From: Mixophyes australis
Lineage: Eukaryota > Chordata > Amphibia > Anura > Limnodynastidae
DNA: 64,000 bases
Assembly (NCBI GenBank): GCA_036250195.1
Contig: JAVHZZ010000004.1
Location: forward strand, 321,744,628 to 321,808,627
Direction: 5' to 3'
Shown: one piece after another, positions 35,265 through 47,091 of the stretch
Layout of the letters: the number at the start of each line of letters is the position of its first letter
Position numbering within the stretch: the stretch's first letter is position 1
Made by a program: the position numbers and the translations under genes
The notes under the pieces: model-generated
Databases searched by the model: none
Told to the model about the DNA's origin: nothing
Seen by the model: only the letters and a program-made list of their open reading frames with translations

Positions 35265-35504
35265 TCACAGCATATCCCACAGATGCTCGATCGTATTGAA
35301 ATCTGGGGAATTTGGAGGCCAAATCAACACCTTGAACTCTTTGTCATATTCCTCAACCCATTCCTGAACATTTTTTGCAGTGTGGCAGGGCATATTTTCC
35401 TGCTGAAAGAGGCCACTGCCATCAGAGTATACCATTGCAATGAAGGGGTGTACTTGGTCTGCAACAATGTTTAGGTAGGTGATATGTGTCAAGGTAGCAT
35501 CCAT
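35265..35504 (-). pseudogene. Tc1-like transposase, C-terminal half
   Basis: This is the C-terminal part of a DDE transposase that cuts and rejoins the element at TA sites. The peptide includes THITYLNIVADQVHPF, then GLFQQENMPCHTAKNVQEW and WPPNSPDFNTIEHLWDML. In the second catalytic block the usual QQDNAPCH-type Asp is Glu (QQEN), and the third acidic residue in NTIEHLWD is kept. The N-terminal helix-turn-helix and first catalytic Asp lie upstream (35505-36850) in broken frames. The family is clear; the copy is inactive. Confidence 0.92.
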
Positions 35505-35865
35505 ATGAATGCCAGGACTGAAAGATTACCAGCAAACAATTACCCAGTGCATCACATTGCCGTCTCCAGCTTGCTTCTGCCTATACTACATCCTGGTGCC
35601 ATCTCTTCACAAAGTAAATGATGCACACGCACCCAGATGTCCACATGATGTAAAAGAAAACGTGATTTGACAGACCAGGCGACCTTCTACCATTGCTCTA
35701 TGGCCCACTTCTGGCGCTCACGTGCCCATTGTAGGTGATTTTCGTGGTAGACAGAGGTCAGAGGACAGAGTTCAGCATGGACACTCTCACCCCTCTGCAG
35801 CTGCACAGCCCCATACACAGTAGTGCTACACTGTGTGTTCTGATACTTTTTTTCATCATATACAG

Positions 35866-36490
35866 AAGTGGAAGTTGCTCAATCAATTTATAGGCTTATA
35901 GCAGGTGTTTGAAATGGTGATCCTAATTCTAAGCAGTGAGAGTCCCATATATTTGGGCCATGGCTTTAACAAACATTTGCAAATGTGTGCAACTAAGACT
36001 TTTGCATTTTTATCTACAGTAGAAATGGCAGGTCTTTTGCTGGCTATAGCAGTGTGCTAGGGGATCTTTCTGTGTGTTTGTTCTTCTTAGGATAACCCAA
36101 CCCTTTCATGCACCTGCTATGAGCCTATAAATTAATTGAGCAACTTCCACTTCTGTATTTGTCTGAGAGGCATGTTGGTGTCAGTAGCTGAGTGGGAGTA
36201 CTGGCGCTGAATTGCTATTTGGAGGCTTCTGGGGTACCTCTTTGGTAAGTTAGCTCTCAATTTAAAAACACATGTATGTATGGCTCAAATATATGGGACT
36301 CTCAGTGTTTAGAGTTAGGACCACCCTATTAGAAAAAGTGCCATGGAGTGGCGGATGGCTTTAACATACACTTGCAAATGTGTGCAACTAAGACTTTTGC
36401 ATTTTTATCTACAGTAGAAAAGGGTAGGTCTTTTGCTGGCTATAGCAGTGTGCTGTGGGAATTTTCTGTGTGTTTGTACCTTTTTATCAT
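35866..36490. mobile_element. Insertion with internal inverted and direct repeats, splitting the Tc1 element
   Basis: The flanks TTTTTTTCATCATA and CTTTTTATCATA look like a 12-14-bp target duplication. Inside, TACAGAAGTGGAAGTTGCTC is inverted at 36137-36165. A ~130-bp block with GCAAATGTGTGCAACTAAGA is repeated directly at about 35955 and 36365. Confidence 0.6.
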
Positions 36491-37228
36491 AGCCAGTGTT
36501 AACTTTTTCAGCAATTTATGCTATAGCAGCTTGTGTGTGATTGGACCAGATGAACTCGCCTTCGCTATAAATGCGCATTAATGAACCTTGGACACCCAGG
36601 ATCCTGTCACCAGTTCTCCGGTTGTCCTTGGACCACTTTTGTTAGGTGCTAACCACTTCATACTGAGAACACAGTGCAAGACCTGGCATTGTGGAGATGC
36701 TGTCTAGCCATCACAATTTGGCTCTTGTCAAAGTCACTCAGATCCTTATGCTTGCCTGTGTTTCCTGCTTCCAACACATCAACTTGAAGAACTGACTGTT
36801 CACTTGCTGCCTAGTAAATCCTACTCTTTGACATATGCCATATAATGAGATGATTAATGTTATTCACTTTACTTGTCAGTGATTTTAAAGTTGTGGCTGA
36901 TCTGTGTATGTCTATTTAGTTGATTACATGTAGTGTTTAACTAAAGGTGTAGCCAGGGCCGGACTGGCCATCTGGCACTTCTGGCATTTGCCAGAAGGGC
37001 CGATGGCTGTATGGGCCGGTCCGGTCCCTGCGCTTCATGTCCCGCAGCTTTTTCTTCTTTTTTTTTTAAACTTCCGCGCGGCTGCGCGATGTGACGTCAT
37101 GACGTCACGCAGCCGCCTAGGAGCAGTCAGTCTTTTGAGCTCGCGGGGTTGTTGAGGTGAGTTGGTGTGTCTGGGGGATAATGACAGGTACTGAAAGGGA
37201 GGGGAATGAGTAAAAATACACGGAGGAA

Positions 37229-38062
37229 GTGATTGACAATGGCTGCAGGGGGAAGGGGGGGTGTGACAATGGCTGCAGGGGGAAGGGGGGGTGTGTGACA
37301 ATGGCTGCAGGGGGAAGGGGGGTGTGACAATGGCTGCAGGGGGAAGGGGGGTGTGACAATGGCTGCAGGGGGAAGGGGGAGTGTGACAATGGCTGCAGGG
37401 GGAAGGGGGGGTGTGTGACAATGGCTGCAGGGGGAAGGGGGAGTGTGACAATGGCTGCAGGGGGAAGGGGGGTGTGTGACAATGGCTGCAGGGGGAAGGG
37501 GGAGTGTGACAATGGCTGCAGGGGGAAGGGGGGGTGTGTGACAATGGATGCAGGGGGAAGGGGGGGTGTGACAATGGATGCAGGGGGAAGGGGGGGTGTG
37601 ACAATGGCTGCAGGGGGAAGGGGGGGTGTGTGACAATGGCTGCAGGGGGAAGGGGGTGTGTGTGTGACAATGGCTGCAGGGGGAAGGGGGAGTGTGACAA
37701 TGGCTGCAGGGGGAAGGGGGGGTGTGTGACAATGGCTGCAGGGGGAAGGGGGGGGTGACAATGGCTGCAGGGGGAAGGGGGGGTTGTGTGACAATGGCCG
37801 CAGGGGGAAGGGGGGTGTGACAATGGCTGCAGGGGGAAGGGGGTGTGTGTGACAATGGCTGCAGGGGGAACGGGAAGGGTGTGACAATGTCTGCAGGGGG
37901 AAGGGGGGGTGTGTGACAATGGCTGCAGGGGGGAAGGGGGGGTGTGTGACAATGTCTGCAGGGGGAGGGGATGACAATGGCTGCAGGGGGAAGAGGGGGT
38001 GTGTGACAATGGCTGAAGGAGGAAAGGGGGGTGTGTGACAATGGCTGCAGGGGGAATTAGGA
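37229..38062. repeat. G-rich minisatellite, about 27 units of 28-35 bp
   Basis: The unit is close to ACAATGGCTGCAGGGGGAAG followed by five to seven G and GTGTGTG. Units differ in the number of G and GT. The translated ORFs of several hundred codons on the minus strand (Pro/His/Cys repeats) are by-products of this array. Confidence 0.95.
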
Positions 38063-38117
38063 GTGAAAATGTCTGTATGGGGGCAATGGCTGTAGGAGGT
38101 GGAAAATAAAAAATGGC

Positions 38118-38390
38118 TAATCTGTGTGGGGGACAATATATGACTATAATGTGTGTGGGGACAGTATATGACTATAATGTGTGTGGGGGGACAGTATATA
38201 ACTGTAATGTGTGTGGGGGACAGTATATGACTATAATGTGTGTGGGGGACAGTATATGACTAATGTGTGTGGGGGGACAGTATATGACTATAATGTGTGT
38301 GGGGGGACAGTATATGACTATAATGTGTGTGGGGGGACAGTATATGACTATAATGTGTATGGGGGACAGTATATGACTAATGTATGCTAT
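38118..38390. repeat. Second minisatellite, about nine ~30-bp units
   Basis: The unit resembles GTGTGTGGGGGACAGTATAT followed by GACTATAAT. Two units are shorter by three bases (GACTAAT). Confidence 0.95.
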
Positions 38391-38399
38391 TAAGTGAAT

Positions 38400-38710
38400 G
38401 TGGGGCTTTTTGGGGAAAATTAGGTATATTTATTAAATGAAATTATGAATTATTTAATGCCTGAGATGGTTGTGGGAAATGTTTATTTTTATTAAATATA
38501 AATGCTATTTAATTTCTTGCTGGGGTTGTTTGGAGGGAGGGAAAGCGGTTAATTTATTAAATGGGAATACTATTAATTTAATGTTGGGGCTTGTTGTAGG
38601 AAAATAGGTCTATTTATTAAATGTATATACTATTTAATGTCAGGGCTAGTTGGAGGGAAATAGATGTATTTCTCAAATGTGAATACTATCATTTTAATGT
38701 TGGGGCTGGA
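38400..38710. repeat. Third tandem array, ~60-bp diverged units
   Basis: Five loose units carry TATTTATTAAATG, then a short spacer, then TATTTAATGT and GGGGCTTGTTG-like sequence. Confidence 0.75.
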
Positions 38711-39604
38711 GTGAGGCCTAATTTTAAAACGTGGGTGTTATATTGATTTAACACCACTGCTGGTTGGAGTTTTCTAAATTTCATGTAACCATTTTTTTTT
38801 TCAAATAGGGCCCCCAACATTCCAGGATCCAGACAAGCAGCAACTGATCTAAAGACACCAGCGGCCACAAGTGGAGACAATGACAAGACAGGTAAGAGAG
38901 ACCAGGACATTCTGCCAACTGTCCTGAATTTGGTGGGTGACTGTCCCGCTTAGTCAGGATTTGGTGTGAGTACAAGGACAGTTGGGAGGTATGTACTGCT
39001 TCACATTGTACTGCTTGTGAAGACAGAACTGTGTGCACCTAATAGTAGTGCTCACAGTATTGCCTGTGTATTTGTTGAAAATGTGTCTAATAACCATATT
39101 ACATCATAGGAGTCCCCCTGTCTTAAGTGCCTAGGGTCCCCAGAGCCTTAATCCAGCTCTGATTAGCAGGAGGGAGTGGATAGCTACTCCCAGTTCCTGG
39201 ATAGGACACAGCCTGCAGAGCAAGCCGAGGAGCTCTAAGTCTCATGAGATTTATTAATCTTGTGAGACTAAGTGCATCCCTGCTCACTCTACAGGAAGTT
39301 CCCACCCTGCTGGATGTCAGCAGCATCAGAAGCATAGATAAGTGCAGTGGGCTGGGGGTGTTGTAATGTGTTTCTGGGGTGGGGTGTGATATGATAGGGA
39401 GGGCCTGATAAATGTAATATTTTCTTATAATGTATGTATCAATGCCCCATGTTGACCACGCCCCCAACATAATGTGGGCACGCCCCTGGCGGCGCCGCTG
39501 CTGCGCAGCGGCACACAGTTTTGTCCTGCTGATCAACAGAGGTGGGCCTGTATGCTTGAAATGCCAGGGCTGATTTTTAGTCCCAGTCCGGCCCTGGGTG
39601 TAGC

Positions 39605-40777
39605 CCTTTTGAAGGTTAGCCGGACATCCATACGGTATCTGAAGTGTAACAGTAAACCTGTTGTATTTCAGTGCAATAAAAATAGAGAAATCTGTCAAGA
39701 GGATAATTTTGTCTGAAGGTGCATTTCCTACATAATGTGGCCACACAATGGCACATTTACTTATTTTTGCATGTACAATCTGATGTCTTACTCATTCCAC
39801 TATATATCCGGAGCCAACAATCAGCACACACACAGCAAGTTTAGTCCAGCATATCGCAAATATCAAAATTAATTTCTCTAGCCGCTTTAAACACTTAGCG
39901 CACACATGACCAGATGTGTTTGGTCAACAACAATGAATATATGAACATTTCCAAACCAGTCAATTAATTTCTTCAGCCCAAGTTTATCTTATCCGATCTT
40001 TAGTTGCACATATGTGCTGCAATTATCAGCCAAAGCTATTAAAACATTCAAATTAATCACGCAAATATGTCTCTGTATCCTTTAAAGGATAGCAAAGCCT
40101 CAAAAAATGTAATTTACAGGCATGAGCCATGGAAAATAAAATATTTTGTTCGGTGTTAACATGACTTCCCACTCCAGCTCTGTTAAAATAAATGAAGTAT
40201 TACTTTCTAACTTCATTACAGACAGTTGCAAGTCTCCCTACATCTTGAGGGAAAGTGTCCTGATGGCATCTTATATATGATACAAAGGAAAGACTGAGTT
40301 ACTGTTACATCACTGTCTCTGTCCCTATGTACCAATCAACCAATCTACACTGCGCAATGCTGCAAAGCATGACTGCCGAGCTGTCAGTAATTGTCTGCCT
40401 GATTAGTTACACTTCCCTCCTAACAAGGCATCCTACTGCAGAGATGTGAAAGAGATCATGGCAAGCACATTTACTTATAATCAGCACTCCAGTTACTTTG
40501 ACTTTATTTGCTCATAAGGACTAAAAGATGAAAATGGCAAACACACAAAGTGTTAATACCCCTAGGAAAATCTGTCTTAAAATCTGCCTCAGGCAAAGCT
40601 GTCTACATTTACTTTTTTTTTTGTCTTTTGAGCTACAGTGACCCTGGAACTCAAAGGCTCAGCCCTAATGAGAAGAAGTTTCTTCAGGTGAATGGAAGGT
40701 GGCTGGCAGAGGATTAGTTATTAAAAAAGGTTATGTGTTCAGGTGAGTTGGTAAAATGGTATAACTTAATTCAAATT
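39605..40777. other. Intergenic, nothing recognised
   Basis: No supported gene or repeat. Confidence 0.45.

Positions 40778-40822
<45 letters not shown>
40778..40822. repeat. (ATT)n microsatellite
   Basis: About fifteen ATT units. Confidence 0.95.
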
Positions 40823-40824
<2 letters not shown>

Positions 40825-41204
40825 AATTACATAATAAAAGTCTGACCTGTCACTCATTAATTCTCTCATTAATTTGTGACTTTACTGCAAAAATAAATTA
40901 CAATATTCAAAAGGAGATGATGTATTGTAAAAGTTAAATAGTTTATTATATAAAATAAATACAGTATATCCATTATAAGATTCAGTTATTTTGCCCTGGC
41001 ACAGAATAATTTGTCGTATGCTCACCTGTCAGGACGGAATTTTGAGGAGTGATGTTGGTGCCATCTTACAATGTCTCTAGCTTGAATGGAGCTCCATGCT
41101 GAATGCCCTTCTTCTGAACTTTTTGTTTTATATATACTGAGCAATGGTGGTGCACATGCAGGTCACTATTTGTAAAACCCTATGCTGCAAACATACCCTA
41201 TGGA

Positions 41205-41279
41205 GGTGTGACCGCATGGACCAATAGGATACTGAAAGCAAAATGCTTGCAGCATCCTATTGGTCCATGCGATCACACC
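41205..41279. repeat. 26-bp inverted repeat, 23-bp spacer
   Basis: GGTGTGACCGCATGGACCAA + TAGGAT faces its inverse with one mismatch. A partial third copy of the flank (ATAGGATACTAAAAGCA) follows at about 41283. Confidence 0.85.
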
Positions 41280-41299
41280 TTCATAGGATACTAAAAGCA

Positions 41300-43330
41300 G
41301 AATGCTTGTCTACAAGGTCACATGCCAGTTCGGCAGACATTTTTTTTCAACTGGTTAACAAATTTAAGCAGCCAAATAAGCAGGGACACTGGAATATGGG
41401 AGAAGAGGAACCCTTGAAAAATTGCTTCAGCCTGCAGTTCCCTAAGGAGAATGGAATGTGTGCAACATTTAAGAGAAGAGTTGACTGAAGGGGTCGGGGG
41501 GGGGGGCAAAGCATATTAGACACTAGCCCCCTGTAAGTCTAGACACAGCCGATAGCAATAGACACATATCCTGGGATGGGGACTGGGGGAACATCTATCT
41601 GAGCCCTACATTTACAAAGGCCAACCCTTGTCAGCTGAAACTTCAGTGTACAAAAAACTGTTAGTTGATGTGAACAGTGTGAGTCAAATTTTAACAGTAG
41701 ATTAGGCTGCATGCAGTCTTCCCATTTCTAAATTATGAGTGTTTCTGTTTTTAGATCTGTGATACAACCATGCTGTCTCCATATGCAAGCTTTTTATGTT
41801 AGCCGTGATGAAAGAGGACTCTTAAAATATAAATGCATACTATTATATTGCTTAGCTTCCTTCCAGACAATGTACAGTAAAAGGTAACAAAAGGTTTATT
41901 TCCAGGCAAGATCAAGTAACTACGTATTCTGTAGTGTAAGGTTTTAATAATGTAGAAATAGTGCATTTCTTAAACTTTGCTTTTGGCTTAAAAATTTACA
42001 AATGTGTCCACTCATGTGCAAAATTGTACACAACCTAATTATATGTTGAAAGTAAATTTTAAAGCATGTTCATTGTTTCATTATTTTTTTCAGATTTGTC
42101 AACCTTGAACTGTCAGCTGAAATTTCCTGTGAGAGGTCTGAGGAGAAAACGGAATCTAAATGGATAAGTAACCCCTGTTTATTTATTATTTGATGGGACT
42201 GTGTATTGTGAATCTTTTTATTAGGTAGAAAGAGACTTAGTGGGAAAGCCCAAAGATAATTTGTACACCACTTTGCAGGACTGTGATAAACTATCAGGGG
42301 TAGTGATAGAGAAAGACAGTTAGGGATCAGAGACTGAGATATATTGTGAAAATCTGCACTAAACAATAAAATTTACCTCAGACCAGTGACACGTGTTGCA
42401 GTGAAGTACAGAGGAGAGATAGCTCACTGCAGGACTGGGTCTGTGTAACAGGACGAGACAAGGAGGAATGTGTGTACACCTCTAACTTCTTCAAGTCATA
42501 TTCTGTGGGAATAAAGACTGAAAAAAAGATTGTGCTTACTAGAAAAGTGAGGGAAACTGCAGAGTGTCACCAATAAAAGAGATTTATATTTGGCAAAGCT
42601 ATGGAAAACTGACACTAGCGACTTTATTCTGGGGCCTTTTTTTACCATAGTCTACTGTTTCTAGGATAGAAAAATGGAGAGACATTTGCTGGTTATTAAT
42701 TTCCTCATAAGACCACTTAACTGCATTTTATTGCTAAATATGCATATGTTGATGTATAGCATGTTGAGTTAGTGGATATGTGTTGAGTTTAGATTGTGCT
42801 ATTGTTAGACATTATTACAGTTTGAGAATAATTGCAAGTGAGCATTTAAGGTAGAGGTACCTCTTGACTAGGGTAAGAAAGGTTAAGTTATTCCATTGTA
42901 TTCTTGTACATTCACTATATTTCATCTGTTTAAAGGGATACTTTTAAAACACAGTTTATATAAGAGATATTCTATTTTGGTATATATAAAGTCTAATTAG
43001 ACATGAAAATCCTTTGAGAGCACGCGGCCAATCAATAAAAGTGTCAGCGTGGCTTTCAAAGACCAATTTGCCTATTGCTGTCTCTTTCTGTGTGTGCCTG
43101 TGGTTTTGTTAGTAGGCTTCTCTGGTCTCCTTCTGGTGTTGCTTGTTAAGAACACTACCCAATGAAGAACCTACTGCACTCAGAACAAGGTGGAGGCACT
43201 GCACTAAATGAGAATAGAAGTAAAGGAAGCACCACAGGTCACAATACACTTTAAGATGGGGGAGGAAAATTTGTGCTCTACTCCTATTGTTAAAAGAGCA
43301 GCATCAACAGAGGGTATCCCTCCCTAAGAA
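41300..43330. other. Intergenic; AATAAA-containing repeat-like tract at 42360-42610
   Basis: AATAAA-like signals occur at about 42366, 42511 and 42574 within purine-rich sequence, which may be the end of an unrecognised retroelement. Nothing coding is supported. Confidence 0.35.
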
Positions 43331-44481
43331 ATATTGATATATATCACACGTTAAGTGCTCATTAACTATTGTAGTGTTTTTCAGTGTAATATCAATATCA
43401 TAATTCGTATTGTCCTATAGCTTATATTAGACTAAAACCATGTGGCTGGATGCAATCAATGGATTAAAATCTATTGATTCAGTTCAGTACCCAGCAAGCT
43501 GAAATGAAGATGTATGTCGTTGATTGTTACTTTGGTGTGGCTGGAGAGGGGAGGCACCTGCATTCCACTGTGAAACGCATCTGTCACTTCCGGGTCTTCC
43601 GTGTGTGGGTGAATTAGGGGTGTGCCCAACGTGCTTCATCTGAGGAGGACTTTCTCAAGGGAAGATGAATAAGTGGATCATATGTCACTATATAGAGCGC
43701 TCTCATTTGCCTAATTAGCTCGTTTGAATTCACGTTCTAGTCTATGTAATACAGTTGATACAGCTGATACGCTGACAACAACCATTAGTGCATACAACAG
43801 CACTATGTTCTCCAGCATCAATATTATACATAATATAGTGATACATCATCTAATATTATGTAAATTAAAATTCAACACTCATGTCCATCCTAACTAATGC
43901 AGTTCTAATGTTTGCATTTATAGATATTTGTGTTACACATTGGTATAGAAATCGAATAGTAATGAGCTGTATATTCTTCAACTATCACCTACCTATTAAC
44001 ACACATTATAATTAGTGTGTGAATAGTGTACAGATCCAATGAACCCAATTGTAACATAGCAATTAATATTAATTGAGAAACCTGGAATTCCTACTTCATT
44101 CAACTATGTATAAATTGTAACCCAGATATGGAGGAAACTTAAGTGTCCATAGTAAGCCTAACAATAACAATATCACATTAGGATGAATCCGTATCTATCT
44201 TGTTTGTATATATATATATCCGATGTTATTGGTTATTGTACTTCCTACAAGTAAAGGTACATATAATACCTATAAATCCTTGGTTACATTATATATAGAG
44301 AGGGTTTTGGTAATCTCTGGGATGACCATCATACCCATCCAACACATGGTACAGTAGGAGCATTCCCTCTTCATATACACCGGTATAACCATATGTCAGA
44401 TGGGGGTGGGCATGATGGTCACCCTAAAGATTACCAACCTATATTTAGATATTTAGATCTATACAATGTATGGGCACTTGC

Positions 44482-44483
<2 letters not shown>

Positions 44484-44537
<54 letters not shown>
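44484..44537. repeat. (AT)n microsatellite
   Basis: About 27 AT units. A further (TA)n lies at 44570-44591 and continues beyond the solo LTR at 45088-45121. Confidence 0.95.
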
Positions 44538-44543
<6 letters not shown>

Positions 44544-44591
44544 TAGGGGGGCAAATGCCCCTAAATTATGTATATATATATATATATATAT

Positions 44592-45084
44592 TGTAAGAAA
44601 AGGAGGCATTTAGCTGGCAATATGCAGAGAAAGCAGGGAAGTAGAGTAAAACATTTGTGCAGTAATGCACCTAGATTGAATGTAAAGACCTATGTATGAA
44701 AAGCAATAGTTAAAATTTGGTTTAACTTACATGACTTGAAATCCTTCCTCTCAGCAAACAGACAGGGTGTGTCTGTTTGAATTACAGAGCCAGTGATAGG
44801 CGTTTCCTTTTAAAGAGAAGGTGGGTGTGTCACCTGTCCATCAAGCTAAGGCTGCGGGAGGAGTATCAGGTATAAAAGCTTGTTTATATCATTTGTGCAT
44901 GGAAATCAACGCTGGGTAAGCTGGCTGGTCTTGAGAGAGCTGAGCTATGTCTAGCTAGCGTTTAGGGTCTCCAAGTATTGCTGTGAATTCTGTACGGTGT
45001 CAAAACATTTACCATCCTGACAATAAAACTACATAAAAAGGAAGAAGTTGTTCGCGTGTGCTTCAGCAGTAGCGGGCTCTTGCC

Positions 45085-45087
<3 letters not shown>
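44592..45087 (+). mobile_element. Solo LTR inserted in an AT repeat
   Basis: It starts TGTAAGAAAAGG and ends GCTCTTGCCACA (496 bp). A TATAAAAGC box lies at about 44871 and an AATAAA signal at about 45023, in LTR order and spacing. The flanks are AT repeats on both sides, so the duplication (ATATA-like) cannot be measured exactly. It is probably from an endogenous retrovirus or a related LTR element; no internal genes are present. Confidence 0.65.
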
Positions 45088-45124
<37 letters not shown>

Positions 45125-45412
45125 TTATTGCTACTAATATTCAATTGTATGCATGTGAAGTTAATGCTGTATTTTACAATAGGTATGTATGTTCTCTTAA
45201 ATAGGAATATTTTAAGATTTTATGATTTTTATATTTGGGGGTTTTATTCAAGTATTTCATAAACTGTATCAATAGATTTTAGTCCATTGATTGTATTCAG
45301 CCGCATGGTTTTACTCCAAAATAAGCTATAGGACAAAATGAATTATGATATTGACATTACACTGAAATACACTACAATAGTCAATGAGCGCTTCACTTGT
45401 GATATACACAAT

Positions 45413-46753
45413 ACCCTTTACATAGACACCCAGCTGATCTACAGGAAAGGGGGTGCTACACATGTTTACTTTAAAAAACATTTGATTTAGCTTCATTAAG
45501 ATTCAAATTAATCATAAGAGTGTGATAATGTGGCATTTGTGAGTGTTTTACATTTTTTTAATACATTGGTCAAAATGCAAATGGACAGTGCAAAGTGCGG
45601 CCCATTTCAGGTAGAAACCAAACACAGTCTCCATGGTAATGGTACATTACATATTTACATAGTGTACTTATTGTTCTTGTAAATAAAGAAAATTACATTT
45701 TAACATATTATTAAAATATTTAAGGTATTTATAGTAGTGCAATGAAATAAATTATTACCATAATTAATCTGAAAATTAAAACAGATACAGTAATTTATTT
45801 TTATATTTGGTTGTGTTATCTATTTTCTTAAATAAGTATGCTAAATTTGCATATGTTATATAATACTTATCTTAGTGTTGAAGTACAAAGTACAGTAAAA
45901 TAAGAAAACATAACTTCCCAAGAAATCTAAATGGAATGTCTGCAGCACAGTATGTATTGCAGGTCTATTTTTATAAAACTCCCCTGTTAGTTCCTGTCCC
46001 TATTTGTTAAAAGTTGAACCTAGTTTGCTCTAAACATAAATAAAAAACATAGATTTCCCTCTGAGAGACAATCTATCAGCCGATGCTGAGCACAAATGAG
46101 CAACTTCAGCAAATACAAATGGACGCATATATGTTTCACTGTAGTGTCCCTATGCAGCACAAACATTTAATAATAATTTAGAATGAGCGCCTGCAAAATA
46201 GACAGAGAGAAATGGCCATAGATGGTACAGTAACTACCACATGCAGTTGCTTCAAAAGACAAATGCAAGAACATAGATATATTGTGAAACAGAGAATGAT
46301 TTAGAGCATAAATTCTGACAGCAACTACTTCAGCACACTCATATGGCTTCATGTTTGGTGACTTTTGTGCTTTGGTTAATAACTTCTATCAGTTTGATGC
46401 AAGATGTTCTTTATACTATAAATGGTTTGTGCGCCATACAAGCTATTTCATCCTACACCACTAAACATTTTAGATTTGGTATTCCATTTAAGTTTAGAAA
46501 TCATAAACTTTAGCAGAATCCAATACTGCTCAACGTCATCCGGTTTTCTATTACCAACAGACACCATAAGAAATATGTATACATGTAATATCTCCAACCT
46601 TGACTTCAAGGAGTTACTTGTCACCTGAATGGACTTCACCTGCATCAGGAAGCTGAAAAGGACAGGTTTAAAAACTTGATAGCTGGGGCCATGATATGTC
46701 ACCCAAGTGAGGCCTGTGAGCCCTAACCTGGTCCCTTGATGCAGTGAGACCAA
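45413..46753. other. Intergenic, nothing recognised
   Basis: AT-rich; no coding region supported. Confidence 0.45.
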
Positions 46754-47091
46754 GGGCTAGTTTTACTAAATGGTAATTTTACAAAGCTTTCTATTTTCTG
46801 TGTTTTTTCTAGCAGCTTTAAAACAGCTGGATTTACAAAAGGCCAAACCACCAGTTAAAAAGTTGAAAATCACAGTTTTACAAAGCCCCACTTTACAAAT
46901 CGCCACCCTGATTTTTACCATGATCAAAACACAAACAGTCATATTTACTAGGCTGCTGTTTGACATACTGCTGGGAAAACTGTCAGAAAAACAGCAAGAG
47001 AACAAACTGCATGTTGTTTGAGCTATATTGACATTCAGAACATAGGAGGAAGCACCATTGACATATAACTTATGGGGGGAATCATTATTTA

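Larger units (their letters stand above)
35150..36909 (-). mobile_element. Tc1-like transposon, dead and interrupted
   Basis: On the minus strand the right end shows the Tc1-type terminus (ATACACAGATCAGCCACAAC). Transposase sequence runs from about 36850 down to 35265. The left terminal repeat is not recognisable. A ~630-bp insertion at about 35866-36490 splits the coding region. Confidence 0.85.
36954..39596. mobile_element. hAT-type element, 2.64 kb, with exact 8-bp target duplication
   Basis: The ends are CAGGGCCGGACTGG and CCAGTCCGGCCCTG, with GGTGTAGC directly outside both (36946-36953 and 39597-39604). These are hAT features. No transposase is recognisable inside. The interior consists largely of three successive tandem arrays. 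Confidence 0.9.
43336..45412. mobile_element. DNA element with ~150-bp inverted ends
   Basis: The left arm (43336-43489) and right arm (45262-45412) are inverted copies sharing ACTATTGTAGTG, TCAATATCATAATTC, GTCCTATAGCTTAT and CAATCAATGG. The inside has no transposase. It contains AT repeats and a later solo LTR. Confidence 0.75.

Noticed and set aside
37035..38136. Three overlapping 300-340-codon minus-strand ORFs rich in Pro, His and Cys
   Set aside because: They lie wholly on the G-rich minisatellite. All three frames are open because the unit lacks stops, which is a by-product of the repeat.
39123..39746. 207-codon minus-strand ORF
   Set aside because: It crosses the right end and target duplication of the hAT element, so it cannot be an old gene. 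No domain is visible.
41205..41279. Inverted repeat as a microRNA precursor
   Set aside because: The stem is only 26 bp and has no flanking conservation to judge. A small transposon relic is equally likely.
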